Source: Candidatus Raymondbacteria bacterium RIFOXYA2_FULL_49_16
GTDB taxonomy: Bacteria > Fibrobacterota > OXYB2-FULL-49-7 > XYB2-FULL-49-35
Length of the DNA: 64,000 bases
Assembly (NCBI GenBank): GCA_001789205.1
Contig: MFYT01000009.1
Location: 55,571 to 119,570 of the forward strand
Direction: 5' to 3'
The notes under the pieces were generated by a model. The model made no database searches. It was given only the letters and a program-made list of their open reading frames with translations, and had not been told where the DNA came from. The position numbers and the translations under genes were made by a program. Positions 46,137 to 55,397 of this stretch are shown piece by piece (the first letter of the stretch is position 1; every line of letters starts with the position of its first letter).

Positions 46137-48263
46137 GTGAAAGGCTTTTCAGTTTTCGTTACGCTTATGGTCATACTGACCATTCAAGCGCCTCTATTTT
46201 CAGCACAACCCGCTAACTGCGCCGCCTTTTTCAGGTCCGGCCAGGTCTTTATCACCTGGGATGAAGTGGCAAACGGTGAAAAATATATCGTTTACAGCAA
46301 CACTGCTCCAATAACAACGGAGAATATCGCTTCCGCGGTAAAAAGGATTGAAAGGGCCCAGGGATCCGCGGGGAATAAAATGTTGGAATATCTGGGCGGG
46401 GCCGCGTTTTCAACCCTTACTCCGCCCTGCACTTTTACACGTAATGTTATTACCCCATTGGCGGATGGGCAGTCAGGAATGGCTGATGAGGTCGACTCGG
46501 GTGTGGGCATGATAGTCCTAACTTCACATCAGGCAGGCAGCTATTATTATGCCGTAACAGCGGTTACAGGCGGCGTGGAGGATAAAAGTTGCAGTGCCGG
46601 TAATTCGGTTGGTCCGGTTGAAGAAGTTGTTGAGGAGCCTGTTCCGGTTCTCATCTGGCGGTCAAGTATCATGCTTGCACGGGCATATCTTCAATACACA
46701 GATGTGGACTCCTTTAACCCTACCATGTGCAACACCTATGCTTTTACCTATTGGATAGGCGTGACTCCTGATTATAATACGACTTCCGGAACATTGCCAT
46801 TGGAGCTTCATGTGGATGGTTCTCCGGGGAATATGCCGGCGGTAGGCAATGATTGCAGATATTTTTGCGAGGGCATCCATCTGAAAGTCCAGGACAACCG
46901 TACGTGGTGGTATGGGTATAGCCAAACTTTCCCATACGATACGTCATATTTGTATTTTGCGGGTGGTCCTGCTGCGACCAGCGGGCCTGTAATTAATTTC
47001 ACACAAGCGCGGATTATGAACATGCTTAAATGGATGATTCTAAGGGAGCCTTATTATTCCAGCCGTATAGATACAAACCGAATACATGTCCTTGGCGGCT
47101 CCATGGGCGGCGGCGGGACCCTTATGTTCCTTCAGAATTATCCTGATTTTTTCGCATATGGCCGCGCCGATGTTCCGCCCACAAATTTCCTGGAAATCGC
47201 CTGGCAATATACCGGATGGCTTACGCCTATTTGGGGCCTTGGCAACAATGATAATATTAAAGTAGGTTTTACTGGGTGGCGCAGCGAAAAGCTGAATGAA
47301 AAATACGCCGGCATGACGGTCCATAAATGGCTGAACCTGGAAACCTTTCTTGTAGATAATAAGGACGTGGAAATGCCGTTTTTGGGGATCTGTTCCGGCG
47401 GACAGGACAACAGCGTTAACTGGCCTCAGCAAGGGAAAAACTATTATACAAACTTGAATGCTACTAAAAGAGGCTTTCTGGGCAATATAAGCGGAGGCTA
47501 TGGCCATAATTGCGAAGGTAATTCGAACGACCAACTTCTGACTATCCGTAAAAACCATTCCTTTATGGCATTTTCAAATGCGCATCAGAATGCCCCGCTT
47601 CCCTTGCCCGATGATCCATTAAGCATAAATTACCCGTTTAACGCTCATTTTCGCTGGAGCACGCCGGTGTATCGCGTTGGGGGATATCAAGACCAAATTG
47701 ATTCGACCAACAGATATGAAATTGTGCTCGCCTCGCTGAGCGGCGATGATACCGCTGATGCGACCCCAAGGAAATTACAGAATTTCGTCACAATCCCGGG
47801 AGCGGAATATATCGTGAAAAACACCGCTGTCGGCAATACGAACACCATATACCAGATTGATACAATTACTGCCGACTCATTGGGTCTGGTGACCTTTCCA
47901 GGTTTTTCCATAAAGTCCGGGACCACCAGCAGCGGCGGCTGCCGTTTCGTCATGGTTCCTGTGGAGCCTGTCACTGCCACGGGGAAATTCGCCAACCAAT
48001 TGGGAGGGCGGTGTATTGAAGTGAGTCCGAATCCGTTTAATCCGCATACCAGAATCACGGTCCAGGGGGCCGGTTTAGACGACAGATGCGATATCAGGAT
48101 ATACGGCATTACCGGTCATTTCGTGGACAAACTGGCCGTTCGCGCGTCCCAGCGCTCGGCAAGCGCTGTATGGGACGCGACCGCTTTCCCGTCCGGTATT
48201 TATATCGTTAAGGTTGCGACTAGCGGCAGTATACTGACAAAACAATTGATATTGTTAAAATAA
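46137..48263 (+). CDS. Secreted alpha/beta-hydrolase (esterase-like) with Fn3-like and T9SS sorting domains
   Basis: A protein of 708 residues starting at GTG with AAGGAG upstream. The signal peptide is VFVTLMVILTIQAPLFSA. The Fn3-like region is FFRSGQVFITWDEVANGEKY to YYAVTAVTGGVEDKSCSAGN (residues 25-160). The hydrolase core has VLGGSMGGGGTLMFLQNYPD (Ser near 322), GICSGGQDNSVNWPQQGKNY (acid) and GGYGHNCEGNSNDQ (His). DATPRKLQNFVTIPGAEYIV is shared with paralogues. The sorting domain starts near 631 (VSPNPFNPHTRITV) and ends KQLILLK. It is most like the protein at 61830. A strong palindrome lies in the CTD-coding DNA. Confidence 0.83.
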   Translation: MKGFSVFVTLMVILTIQAPLFSAQPANCAAFFRSGQVFITWDEVANGEKYIVYSNTAPITTENIASAVKRIERAQGSAGNKMLEYLGGAAFSTLTPPCTFTRNVITPLADGQSGMADEVDSGVGMIVLTSHQAGSYYYAVTAVTGGVEDKSCSAGNSVGPVEEVVEEPVPVLIWRSSIMLARAYLQYTDVDSFNPTMCNTYAFTYWIGVTPDYNTTSGTLPLELHVDGSPGNMPAVGNDCRYFCEGIHLKVQDNRTWWYGYSQTFPYDTSYLYFAGGPAATSGPVINFTQARIMNMLKWMILREPYYSSRIDTNRIHVLGGSMGGGGTLMFLQNYPDFFAYGRADVPPTNFLEIAWQYTGWLTPIWGLGNNDNIKVGFTGWRSEKLNEKYAGMTVHKWLNLETFLVDNKDVEMPFLGICSGGQDNSVNWPQQGKNYYTNLNATKRGFLGNISGGYGHNCEGNSNDQLLTIRKNHSFMAFSNAHQNAPLPLPDDPLSINYPFNAHFRWSTPVYRVGGYQDQIDSTNRYEIVLASLSGDDTADATPRKLQNFVTIPGAEYIVKNTAVGNTNTIYQIDTITADSLGLVTFPGFSIKSGTTSSGGCRFVMVPVEPVTATGKFANQLGGRCIEVSPNPFNPHTRITVQGAGLDDRCDIRIYGITGHFVDKLAVRASQRSASAVWDATAFPSGIYIVKVATSGSILTKQLILLK
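48143..48179. repeat. Strong palindrome in the CTD-coding region (46137 gene)
   Basis: CGCGTCCCA and TGGGACGCG form nine perfect pairs. Inside them GCGCT and AGCGC pair around CGGCA. It codes for the loop from 'KLAVRASQ' to 'VWDA', the same CTD site as the other palindromes. Confidence 0.65.
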
Positions 48264-48293
48264 CTTCCAGCTGAATTACTAAAAAGGGCGCGC

Positions 48294-50156
48294 ATGAAAA
48301 TTATTATTGTTCTTCTTTTCAGTTTTTCCCAACTATTCGCCTTAAAATTCATGACCTTTAACATTTTAGATGGCGCAACAACCGCCTGGCAGCATGTTTT
48401 GAATATTATCAGGAATTCTGGCGCGGAAATCATTACTATTAATGAGGCGAACGACCCAAGCATCTTTTATAGGATCGCGGACAGCCTTGGATATTACCGC
48501 GTCCTCTCTGTCCATAATACATATAACGTTGGAATACTAAGCAAATATGACATTAAGGATAGCGCTATTTACACGTCCTCAACATTGTCCAAATCCCTCT
48601 TGGAGGCAAAAATCGAGGTTTCTCCCGATACCTTCATTTACGTATTTACCTCCCATTTTTATCCCTTTGGAACAGACAATGAAAGGCGCCTTGAAGAAAT
48701 AAAAGAAATCCTGCCCATAATGGCGGCAAAATCAAAATTCCCCATTCTATTTGCCGGAGATCTTAATTCACAATCACAGCTTGATGGACTTTCCGGCGAC
48801 TATGGCGCGGTAACAACGCTTATAGCGGACAGCGGCTTTTCAGATGTGTATCGTTCCGTATATCCTGACCACAATTCTCAGCCAGGTTTCACATACAATG
48901 CACAAGGCGCAGCTGATCGAAGAATCGATTACATATTTATAAATTCGGGATTCAACGCTGTTAGTGCGACCGTTCTGGATAGCGGGGACTATGCGCAATG
49001 GCCTTCCGACCATTTTGCGGTTTTTGCCGATCTGGATGTCGGTTCCATAATAGATACAACACCGCCGGAGATATCATCGATCCATATAGAAAATGATACG
49101 ATTATTACCATTACATTTAGTGAACCCTTGGACTCTTTCTCCGCTTCAAATCCTTCCAATTATTGTATAACAAATGACATTGTAGTGAAAAATGCGTCTT
49201 TGGATCAAAACGGATGCGTTGTTACGCTTTTAACCTTATCGCATACGCTGGGAAACGAGTATATGTTAACGGCCAGGGAAATAAAAGATATCGCTGATAT
49301 GCCGAACAGTACCGGCGATACCGGCGTTTCCGCGGCGTACCTCTATATGATAGTACAAAAAGGCGATACATGTTTTACTTTCGAGGACACCTATGTATCG
49401 GGCGCAGCGCCAACAACAAACTATGGCGCTGAACACATTCTGCATATTGATGGCGACCAAGGCATCCAGATAGCATTCTTAAAATTCGACCTTTCAGCCT
49501 TTAAACCCGACTCCTTGGATGTAGACAGCGTTCACTTGGTTGTAAAAGTCGCTAATGGGACCTACTCCAACAGCGCCTTTGGCGGAAACATAATGGCTGT
49601 CTACGATAATTCATGGTCAGAGAATACTGTGACGTTCGCCGCACAACCGAGTATTTCTCAGGACACCCTTGGCAGTTTCAGTCAGGTGAACAACAATCAA
49701 ATCCATGAGATCAGGCTAAACAATACGATTCTTCTTGGCGAAACGCTTTCTGTCGCGCTTGCAACGGACAATAGTGATGCGGCTGAATATTTTTCAAAAG
49801 AAGGGGGCTATGCCGCTTATTTGGTTGTGTATGCCCATGAACGGATATCTACTCTGCTCGATGATGTTAATGGCGGCTTCGATAATAATATTACAGTAAG
49901 CCCAAATCCATTCAACAGCTGCATTGCCATGCAATACAGGCTAGACCAAGAAACAATGGTAAATCTTTCCATTTACAAAGTTTCAGGTCAAAAAATAAAA
50001 AGGTATAGTAACGAGAAGCAGTCTCCTGGATTAAAAAGACTTATCTGGGAGGCAAAAGATGATTTTGGCAATGATATGGCCGCGGGCGTTTATCTGTGCC
50101 ATTTTCAGTTTGATAATGGCTTTCAAACCGTGAAGAGAATATTGTTGGTTAAGTAA
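48294..50156 (+). CDS. Secreted endonuclease/exonuclease/phosphatase-family protein with T9SS sorting domain, copy 1
   Basis: A protein of 620 residues with signal peptide IIIVLLFSFSQLFA. The EEP domain (residues 16-250) has intact catalytic motifs: FMTFNILDG (Asn), TINEAND (Glu), FAGDLNSQSQ (Asp/Asn), RRIDYIF and WPSDHFAVFA (Asp-His). It may cut nucleic acids or phosphoesters outside the cell. An Ig-like domain (ITITFSEPLDSFSASNPSNY, residues 260-345) follows. Next is a DNRLRE-type domain (DTCFTFEDTYVSGAAPTTNY, VYDNSWSENTVTF; 355-515). The sorting domain starts near 538 (VSPNPFNSCIAMQY) and ends RILLVK. It is closely related at DNA level to 56520-58376. The SGNH gene follows after 21 nt. Confidence 0.85.
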   Translation: MKIIIVLLFSFSQLFALKFMTFNILDGATTAWQHVLNIIRNSGAEIITINEANDPSIFYRIADSLGYYRVLSVHNTYNVGILSKYDIKDSAIYTSSTLSKSLLEAKIEVSPDTFIYVFTSHFYPFGTDNERRLEEIKEILPIMAAKSKFPILFAGDLNSQSQLDGLSGDYGAVTTLIADSGFSDVYRSVYPDHNSQPGFTYNAQGAADRRIDYIFINSGFNAVSATVLDSGDYAQWPSDHFAVFADLDVGSIIDTTPPEISSIHIENDTIITITFSEPLDSFSASNPSNYCITNDIVVKNASLDQNGCVVTLLTLSHTLGNEYMLTAREIKDIADMPNSTGDTGVSAAYLYMIVQKGDTCFTFEDTYVSGAAPTTNYGAEHILHIDGDQGIQIAFLKFDLSAFKPDSLDVDSVHLVVKVANGTYSNSAFGGNIMAVYDNSWSENTVTFAAQPSISQDTLGSFSQVNNNQIHEIRLNNTILLGETLSVALATDNSDAAEYFSKEGGYAAYLVVYAHERISTLLDDVNGGFDNNITVSPNPFNSCIAMQYRLDQETMVNLSIYKVSGQKIKRYSNEKQSPGLKRLIWEAKDDFGNDMAAGVYLCHFQFDNGFQTVKRILLVK

Positions 50157-50177
50157 GATAATTTTCCGGGAAGTTTC

Positions 50178-51779
50178 ATGAAATCTTTTGCCTTGATCGT
50201 TCTATTTTTTTGTCTCTCAGCCAGTTTTGCGGCTGATACGCTCACCACTTCCGTGAACCAGCAGGCAAACGGCGGCCAGTGGAATTCTCTTGGTGTCTTC
50301 TACTTTGATGCGGGAGATGCCGGTTCACTGACCGTCAGAAACGACGCCACTAACGGTTATGTGATTGTGGACGCGGTTATGTTCCGCAAGGACACGGTAC
50401 AGCAAATAGTTGACAACACCGACCCTTCCGGCGTATCCATTACCGGTACCTGGACTTCCTCCAGCAGTACCCCGGGTTTCATCGGGACCAATTATATCCA
50501 CGACAACAATGCGGACAAGGGAGCCATGCGGGTCAGATTTGTCCCGTTCCTGCCCGACACCGGCCATTACGAGGTACTGTTGCGCTGGACCGATGGCGGC
50601 AACCGCGCTTCCATCGTGCCAGTGGACATTATTTATAACGCGCCTTCAGCCCGCTATCCGCTCACGGTCATCAACGGCAATGGAAGCGGATCATATATCT
50701 GCGGCCAAGCCGTGTCTATCATTGCCAATGTCCCTGATGCGGGCAAGGTGTTTTACCGGTGGATGGCGCATGACAGTTCGCTCTTCCGGGGATATGGAAA
50801 AGTCACGGCCAGCTTCCCCATGCCCGGGCATTCACTGACCGCGACAGCTATGTATGCGGATTCGGACGTGCCGGTTACAAGCCTTCTCATAGGCAACCTA
50901 AAGCTGGGTCACGCACAGACAATGGTAACGTATGGAACCAGCATTACCGCGGGCGGCATCTATCAACACCAGCTTGACAGCATTTGCGCCATCCAATATC
51001 CCGGACATTTAACAATTGTCAATAGTGGCGGGTCGGGCATGAACTCCCGCTGGGGCATAACCAATCTCGATAACTACGTTCTGGCCTGCCATCCTGACGC
51101 GGTTTTCATTGAATTCGCCATCAATGACGCGGCACATACGATTGTCATGTCCGTGGACTCCAGCAAGATAAACTTAAACACCATGATCGACAGAATACTC
51201 GCCGGCAACCCCGACTGCCAGATATTTCCCATGACCATGAATCCCGTTAATGCCCCGGGCTTTTCTCCCCGTGATTCACTTGAGGATTATTATGAGGGAT
51301 ATCGCGATGTGGCCGCCCAGCGGGGGCTTCTGCTGATTGACAACTATGCGGTATGGAAACCCATCTTTGACAATGACATGGATCTCTTTCTGAGTTACAC
51401 CGCGGACGGGCTTCATCCCAACGCCCTCGGCATCTCAACAATCGTAACGCCAACCATTATGAAGGCGCTGGATCCTTCTGATACCTTGACCACTTCGACC
51501 AACTCATTATCCCAGTCAGAAAGCGTTGGTATTCCAGAAATCACCGTGAGGCCAAACCCTTTCAATCCCCGAGTAACTATCCGCCTGAGTAACGCGGGCA
51601 ACGCCCCGTTCCGGCTGGTGGTTTACGACCTGACAGGCCATTGCCTGGCGACCCTGTCGGATGCGGTAATACGGGGCACAATTGTGTGGGATGCACGGGA
51701 TCGGATAAGCGGCCTATATATCGTGCGTATTACAGTGGGGCATAAAGTTTTTTCACGAAAAATCATGCTGGTAAAATAG
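50178..51779 (+). CDS. Secreted SGNH hydrolase with golvesin-like N-terminal domain and T9SS sorting domain
   Basis: A protein of 533 residues. GGGAAG precedes the ATG and the signal peptide is FALIVLFFCLSASFAAD. Residues 25-160 contain a short golvesin/xanthan-lyase-C-like beta domain (TTSVNQQANGGQWNSLGVFY, VIVDAVMFRKD; WTDGGNRASIVPVDIIY). Residues 235-435 are the SGNH esterase: MVTYGTSITAGG (Ser near 259), NSGGSGMNS, IEFAINDAAH and YTADGLHPNALG (Asp, His). It is likely an esterase on polysaccharide acyl groups. The sorting domain begins near 460 (VRPNPFNPRVTIRL) and ends RKIMLVK. Its first codons lie in a segment also present, mutated, after the second EEP gene at 58377. Confidence 0.85.
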   Translation: MKSFALIVLFFCLSASFAADTLTTSVNQQANGGQWNSLGVFYFDAGDAGSLTVRNDATNGYVIVDAVMFRKDTVQQIVDNTDPSGVSITGTWTSSSSTPGFIGTNYIHDNNADKGAMRVRFVPFLPDTGHYEVLLRWTDGGNRASIVPVDIIYNAPSARYPLTVINGNGSGSYICGQAVSIIANVPDAGKVFYRWMAHDSSLFRGYGKVTASFPMPGHSLTATAMYADSDVPVTSLLIGNLKLGHAQTMVTYGTSITAGGIYQHQLDSICAIQYPGHLTIVNSGGSGMNSRWGITNLDNYVLACHPDAVFIEFAINDAAHTIVMSVDSSKINLNTMIDRILAGNPDCQIFPMTMNPVNAPGFSPRDSLEDYYEGYRDVAAQRGLLLIDNYAVWKPIFDNDMDLFLSYTADGLHPNALGISTIVTPTIMKALDPSDTLTTSTNSLSQSESVGIPEITVRPNPFNPRVTIRLSNAGNAPFRLVVYDLTGHCLATLSDAVIRGTIVWDARDRISGLYIVRITVGHKVFSRKIMLVK

Positions 51780-51817
51780 TCCATGAAACATGTGACCCCT
51801 GGCCAAATACGCATATT

Positions 51818-51884
51818 TTAAAGAATTACCCGCCGTTATCATAACATCTACCCTCTCGATTTTAGGTCTCTAAATTTATATTAT
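51818..51884 (+). promoter_or_regulatory. Shared operator/promoter, copy 2 (upstream of 51952)
   Basis: TTAAAGAATTACCC (51818) and ACATCTACCCTCTCGATTTT (51844) give two TACCC half-sites 22 bp apart, and TATATTAT begins at 51877, 27 bp past the second ACCC. It can be aligned without gaps with the copies at 40889 and 61744 from the second half-site onward. Confidence 0.65.
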
Positions 51885-51951
51885 GTCCAAGGCGATACGG
51901 TAAAACCAGAATAATCTATAACGAACTAACGTCCTTTTAAAGGGGGTCTTT

Positions 51952-54258
51952 ATGAAGTATGTATGCTTTTTCCTCATGGTTTTACTAGTATTGTGCCATG
52001 TTTCGTATGCGAAAATCAGAAACCCCTGGATTCTTGTCGATCATTCGCTCAATACTTGGAGCAGCATAAAATCCACAACCACCCATGACCATTTTCCTTC
52101 TTTTCCGGAATACGATTCAACCAATCCGGACGCTTTTTTCAAGGCGTGGCACGATTCCATATGCGCCGGAGAACATCGTTGCGGCGGGTATGTCTACGAT
52201 GACTGGGGCGGTGACTGCAACTATGCACGGAAAAACGAGATTTTTTTCCACAATGGAGATACGTATTTGGAGTTCCCCATTCAAAGCGACGGATACGCCA
52301 TGTGTGTATCTGATCCTGTCAAGCTTTTTAACGTGTTTGGCTTTGGGTTCTGCGCTCCCACAAGCGCGAACGAAGTCAATTATTATCAGCTCCTTGGACA
52401 CGAGGGAAGAAAATTGTCCCTTCCCGGCCACCATGTGTGCGATACGTACTATAACGGTGGGTGGCATTATTTTGATTGGGACGAAGGAGGGTGGGGCGCC
52501 AATTCCCTGGGAGTGACATATGGATTGGATTCCGCCACTATTTTCGGGGCCAATTGGGACCAGGTTCCTGTAAAATCAGACTACTTCTGGAGCTATGGAG
52601 GAGACCTTACTTTTATCAAAGGCGCGTTGCCCTATCCGCAGGCTTTGTTTTTCGGCTCAGATGTAAACACCGGCGGCGGAGCAGACATGAGCTTTTGCCT
52701 GCACATTGGGGAAAAAATAGAGCGTTTTTATAACCCCATTAATACAAACTATAGGATAAGACTTTCGGGCATAACGAGTTACAGCGTGCCGGTATGGGGA
52801 AATTCACGGATCACTTATGACCCTGTGCTGGGAAGCGGTTATGCTGATTATGAAGACGGTATCTATGATGAAGAAAACACTGTGTTGGAACCAGATGGCG
52901 TGCGCCTGACAGATGGTTATGTGATATGGGCAATACGTTCTCCATATCCAATGTTTGATTCAGATGTTTCCTTGGATACCACGGGTAACTTAACTGTTGA
53001 GCTCTCATTTGATCTTGGTAATACATGGGCTGCCTATACTGAACAAACCTATTCCCCAAGCTATCGGTATGCCGCATTGAACCAGACCGAGGGGCAATAT
53101 GACTACCTGTTGAGAGTAGCGGGAAACGGAAAAATAACCGGCTTAAAGGTAGTCACCATAGGACAGCTTAATCCCGGCGGCCTGCCCTTATTGCGCGCTG
53201 GCGACAACAATGTCAGGTTTCTGCTCTATGACAACGACGAGACCCTGTCACTTCTGCCAGACTGGAGCACTGTCGATGGCTACAACAAATATGTTGTCAA
53301 TGCCGCAGGATATACGTGGAGTAATGGCCGCGTCACAGGCGACTCTGGCTCATATATAACCCTTAAATTAGACGGTCCCAGAAACAGCGACGTTGTTTCC
53401 GTAAGCGGGTATTTTCCAGTAACACGCAACAAACGTTTCAGTGAGTTTGTTCCTTCTCCAACAAACACCTTTCATATAAAGACCGGGAACAGCAGTACAA
53501 ACCTCGCCTTGAGAACAACGGCCCCTTCCCCTATGCACACAACACCGGAATTCATGGCCAGGACAGACAGGGGGGGCTTTGCGGGCTCTCAACAACCGGT
53601 AAGTTTTGAGCGCGACTCCATCAGCGATCCCGGAACCGACGGATATGTCCAGTTCTATAGCACTGGTCAAAACTCCAGTGTTAATGCGCCTCGTTTGTAC
53701 ATGCACTATCATGCGAATCACCTGCAAGAGGACTATCTAAACGATATTAAAATAACGCACATTTTTAAAACCATTAACGGTAATGGCAGGGACACGGTAA
53801 TAAATAAATTTACAGCGGACGATATTTTTCAGGCAAACGGCCTGATTGACTATACCGTTACATGCGCCAACGCCTGGGTAAAGGACCCAAGTTTCTGTAA
53901 TATCATGGAAGTTGAGGGCGGCGTGACGTTCGATCACCTTCATAACAATCCTGTTATTAACACCGCTGTCCGGGACAATGCCATGCTCGAAAATAATGTT
54001 CCAAACCCATTTGCATTGACAACCAATATACGGTTTTCAATACAATGCGACGTAAAACAAAATGTCCGGCTTGCGGTATACAATCCAAACGGCGTCATGG
54101 TTAAAATGCTCAAAAATGGCTTTCTGAATACCGGCAAATATGCCGTGGATTGGGATGGTTTCGATGCCAGGGGCATGAAGGCGCCAAATGGGATATATTT
54201 ATGCAGGCTCTGGGCGGGCAACAAGGTTCAAACAAAGAAAATCACAATGTTGCGATAA
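51952..54258 (+). CDS. Secreted transglutaminase-like protein with T9SS sorting domain
   Basis: A protein of 768 residues; AAAGGGGG precedes the ATG, and the signal peptide is FFLMVLLVLCHVSYA. A transglutaminase-like core is suggested around residues 120-180: a cysteine in FGFGFCAPTSANEVNYYQLL, then LPGHHVCDTYYNGGWHYFDW with His and Asp in the order expected for a Cys-His-Asp triad. The region after 250 is beta-rich (LTVELSFDLGNTWAAYTEQT, NLALRTTAPSPMHTTPEF) and unassigned. The sorting domain starts near 685 (VPNPFALTTNIRF, a degenerate NPFNP) and ends KKITMLR. Transcription probably comes from the operator at 51818. It might cross-link or cleave surface protein or peptidyl substrates; this is inference from the triad only. 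Confidence 0.72.
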   Translation: MKYVCFFLMVLLVLCHVSYAKIRNPWILVDHSLNTWSSIKSTTTHDHFPSFPEYDSTNPDAFFKAWHDSICAGEHRCGGYVYDDWGGDCNYARKNEIFFHNGDTYLEFPIQSDGYAMCVSDPVKLFNVFGFGFCAPTSANEVNYYQLLGHEGRKLSLPGHHVCDTYYNGGWHYFDWDEGGWGANSLGVTYGLDSATIFGANWDQVPVKSDYFWSYGGDLTFIKGALPYPQALFFGSDVNTGGGADMSFCLHIGEKIERFYNPINTNYRIRLSGITSYSVPVWGNSRITYDPVLGSGYADYEDGIYDEENTVLEPDGVRLTDGYVIWAIRSPYPMFDSDVSLDTTGNLTVELSFDLGNTWAAYTEQTYSPSYRYAALNQTEGQYDYLLRVAGNGKITGLKVVTIGQLNPGGLPLLRAGDNNVRFLLYDNDETLSLLPDWSTVDGYNKYVVNAAGYTWSNGRVTGDSGSYITLKLDGPRNSDVVSVSGYFPVTRNKRFSEFVPSPTNTFHIKTGNSSTNLALRTTAPSPMHTTPEFMARTDRGGFAGSQQPVSFERDSISDPGTDGYVQFYSTGQNSSVNAPRLYMHYHANHLQEDYLNDIKITHIFKTINGNGRDTVINKFTADDIFQANGLIDYTVTCANAWVKDPSFCNIMEVEGGVTFDHLHNNPVINTAVRDNAMLENNVPNPFALTTNIRFSIQCDVKQNVRLAVYNPNGVMVKMLKNGFLNTGKYAVDWDGFDARGMKAPNGIYLCRLWAGNKVQTKKITMLR

Positions 54259-54298
54259 CCGATAATTCGATACATCTCAATAAAAGAAGGGGTTCCCT

Positions 54299-55294
54299 AT
54301 GTGCAAACCATTAACGCCGCTGATGCTTATGCTGGGTGCAATCGTGAACATATTCGCCGCACCCATTGATTATTCAGGGTGTGAAGTAATTAAGCTGGAG
54401 CACACAAAAGACGCCTGGCTAAGCAGCTACCCTGGTGAACAAAACGGCAATTTCTATGCCTGGGAATATTACCGGTTTCATACGAACAGCCATTTATTGA
54501 TTGATTTTGACGTGTCGTCACTGCCGGCTTTTTCCGAAATTGCCGGCGTACAGCTCGCGTTTAAAGAGGACGAACCATGGAAGGCTTTTTCAGAGGTTTC
54601 CTACAACTGCATCCGGTCGGACAATGACTGGAACCAGGCAACATTCGGCGACCGCGAATTCACCTCGCCCGCCCCTGCTGGCGATCCCAGCTACACATGG
54701 GCGCAGACCCCCGATGTTCCATGGAAAACCGGCCTTCCGAACATATATTTTGCCATACGCATAGGCGCAGGATCGCTGACCTTCGACGGACGGGAACTGG
54801 TGAGGAACAAAGATTCCGTCTATAATATTTTCATTGATCTGGATAAAACCATCCTGAAAGACCTCCTTGAAGGCAATTCTAATGGCTTGTGCCTGTGGGG
54901 CGGTTCTATGAACATATACATCTGGAGAATGTTTCAATTGCGGGTATACACCGGCGATTGCAGAACAGCCACAGAAACAAACTCCAGCGGGCCACAGGAT
55001 ATTGAAGTAAATATCCAGCCCAATCCATTCAGCTCGGGCACGACAATTTCCCTAACGGGCAATGGATCCGGCTCCCTGGCAAATGCGCGCCTGGCATTAT
55101 TTGACGTTCGCGGGGCCCTTGTTTGCCAACTGCCCCTGTCCAGCAATATGAATCCAGGGCTCGGGAACTTTCATTGGGACGGCACGAACAGCCTTGGACA
55201 ACGCGTCAAGGGCGGGGTCTATGTTTACAGATTAACGGCATTTGTTGACGGCAAAAAAGTGAATAAAACCGGGCGCCTGATTTTGAGCAGGTAA
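54299..55294 (+). CDS. Secreted DNRLRE-like protein with T9SS sorting domain, copy 2
   Basis: A protein of 331 residues; AAGGGG precedes the ATG and the signal peptide is LMLMLGAIVNIFAAP. It aligns along its length with the 42283 protein: CEVIKLEHTKDAWLSSYPGE, LLIDFDVSSLPAFSEIAGVQ, YNCIRSDNDWNQATFGDREF and LLEGNSNGLCLWGGSMNIYI. The beta-sandwich is probably a binding domain of the DNRLRE/CBM96 kind. The sorting domain begins near 241 (IQPNPFSSGTTISL) and ends TGRLILSR. It follows the transglutaminase-like gene by 40 nt on the same strand, so the two may share a transcript. Confidence 0.75.
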   Translation: MCKPLTPLMLMLGAIVNIFAAPIDYSGCEVIKLEHTKDAWLSSYPGEQNGNFYAWEYYRFHTNSHLLIDFDVSSLPAFSEIAGVQLAFKEDEPWKAFSEVSYNCIRSDNDWNQATFGDREFTSPAPAGDPSYTWAQTPDVPWKTGLPNIYFAIRIGAGSLTFDGRELVRNKDSVYNIFIDLDKTILKDLLEGNSNGLCLWGGSMNIYIWRMFQLRVYTGDCRTATETNSSGPQDIEVNIQPNPFSSGTTISLTGNGSGSLANARLALFDVRGALVCQLPLSSNMNPGLGNFHWDGTNSLGQRVKGGVYVYRLTAFVDGKKVNKTGRLILSR

Positions 55295-55397
55295 CTATTT
55301 TCTTGTTTTTGACGCCGGGATGGCTTATTTTATTGACGAGAAGAGCGAATTCCGGTGCAACGAGAGGGATGCAAGGGTTATTTTCTAAACAAATACC

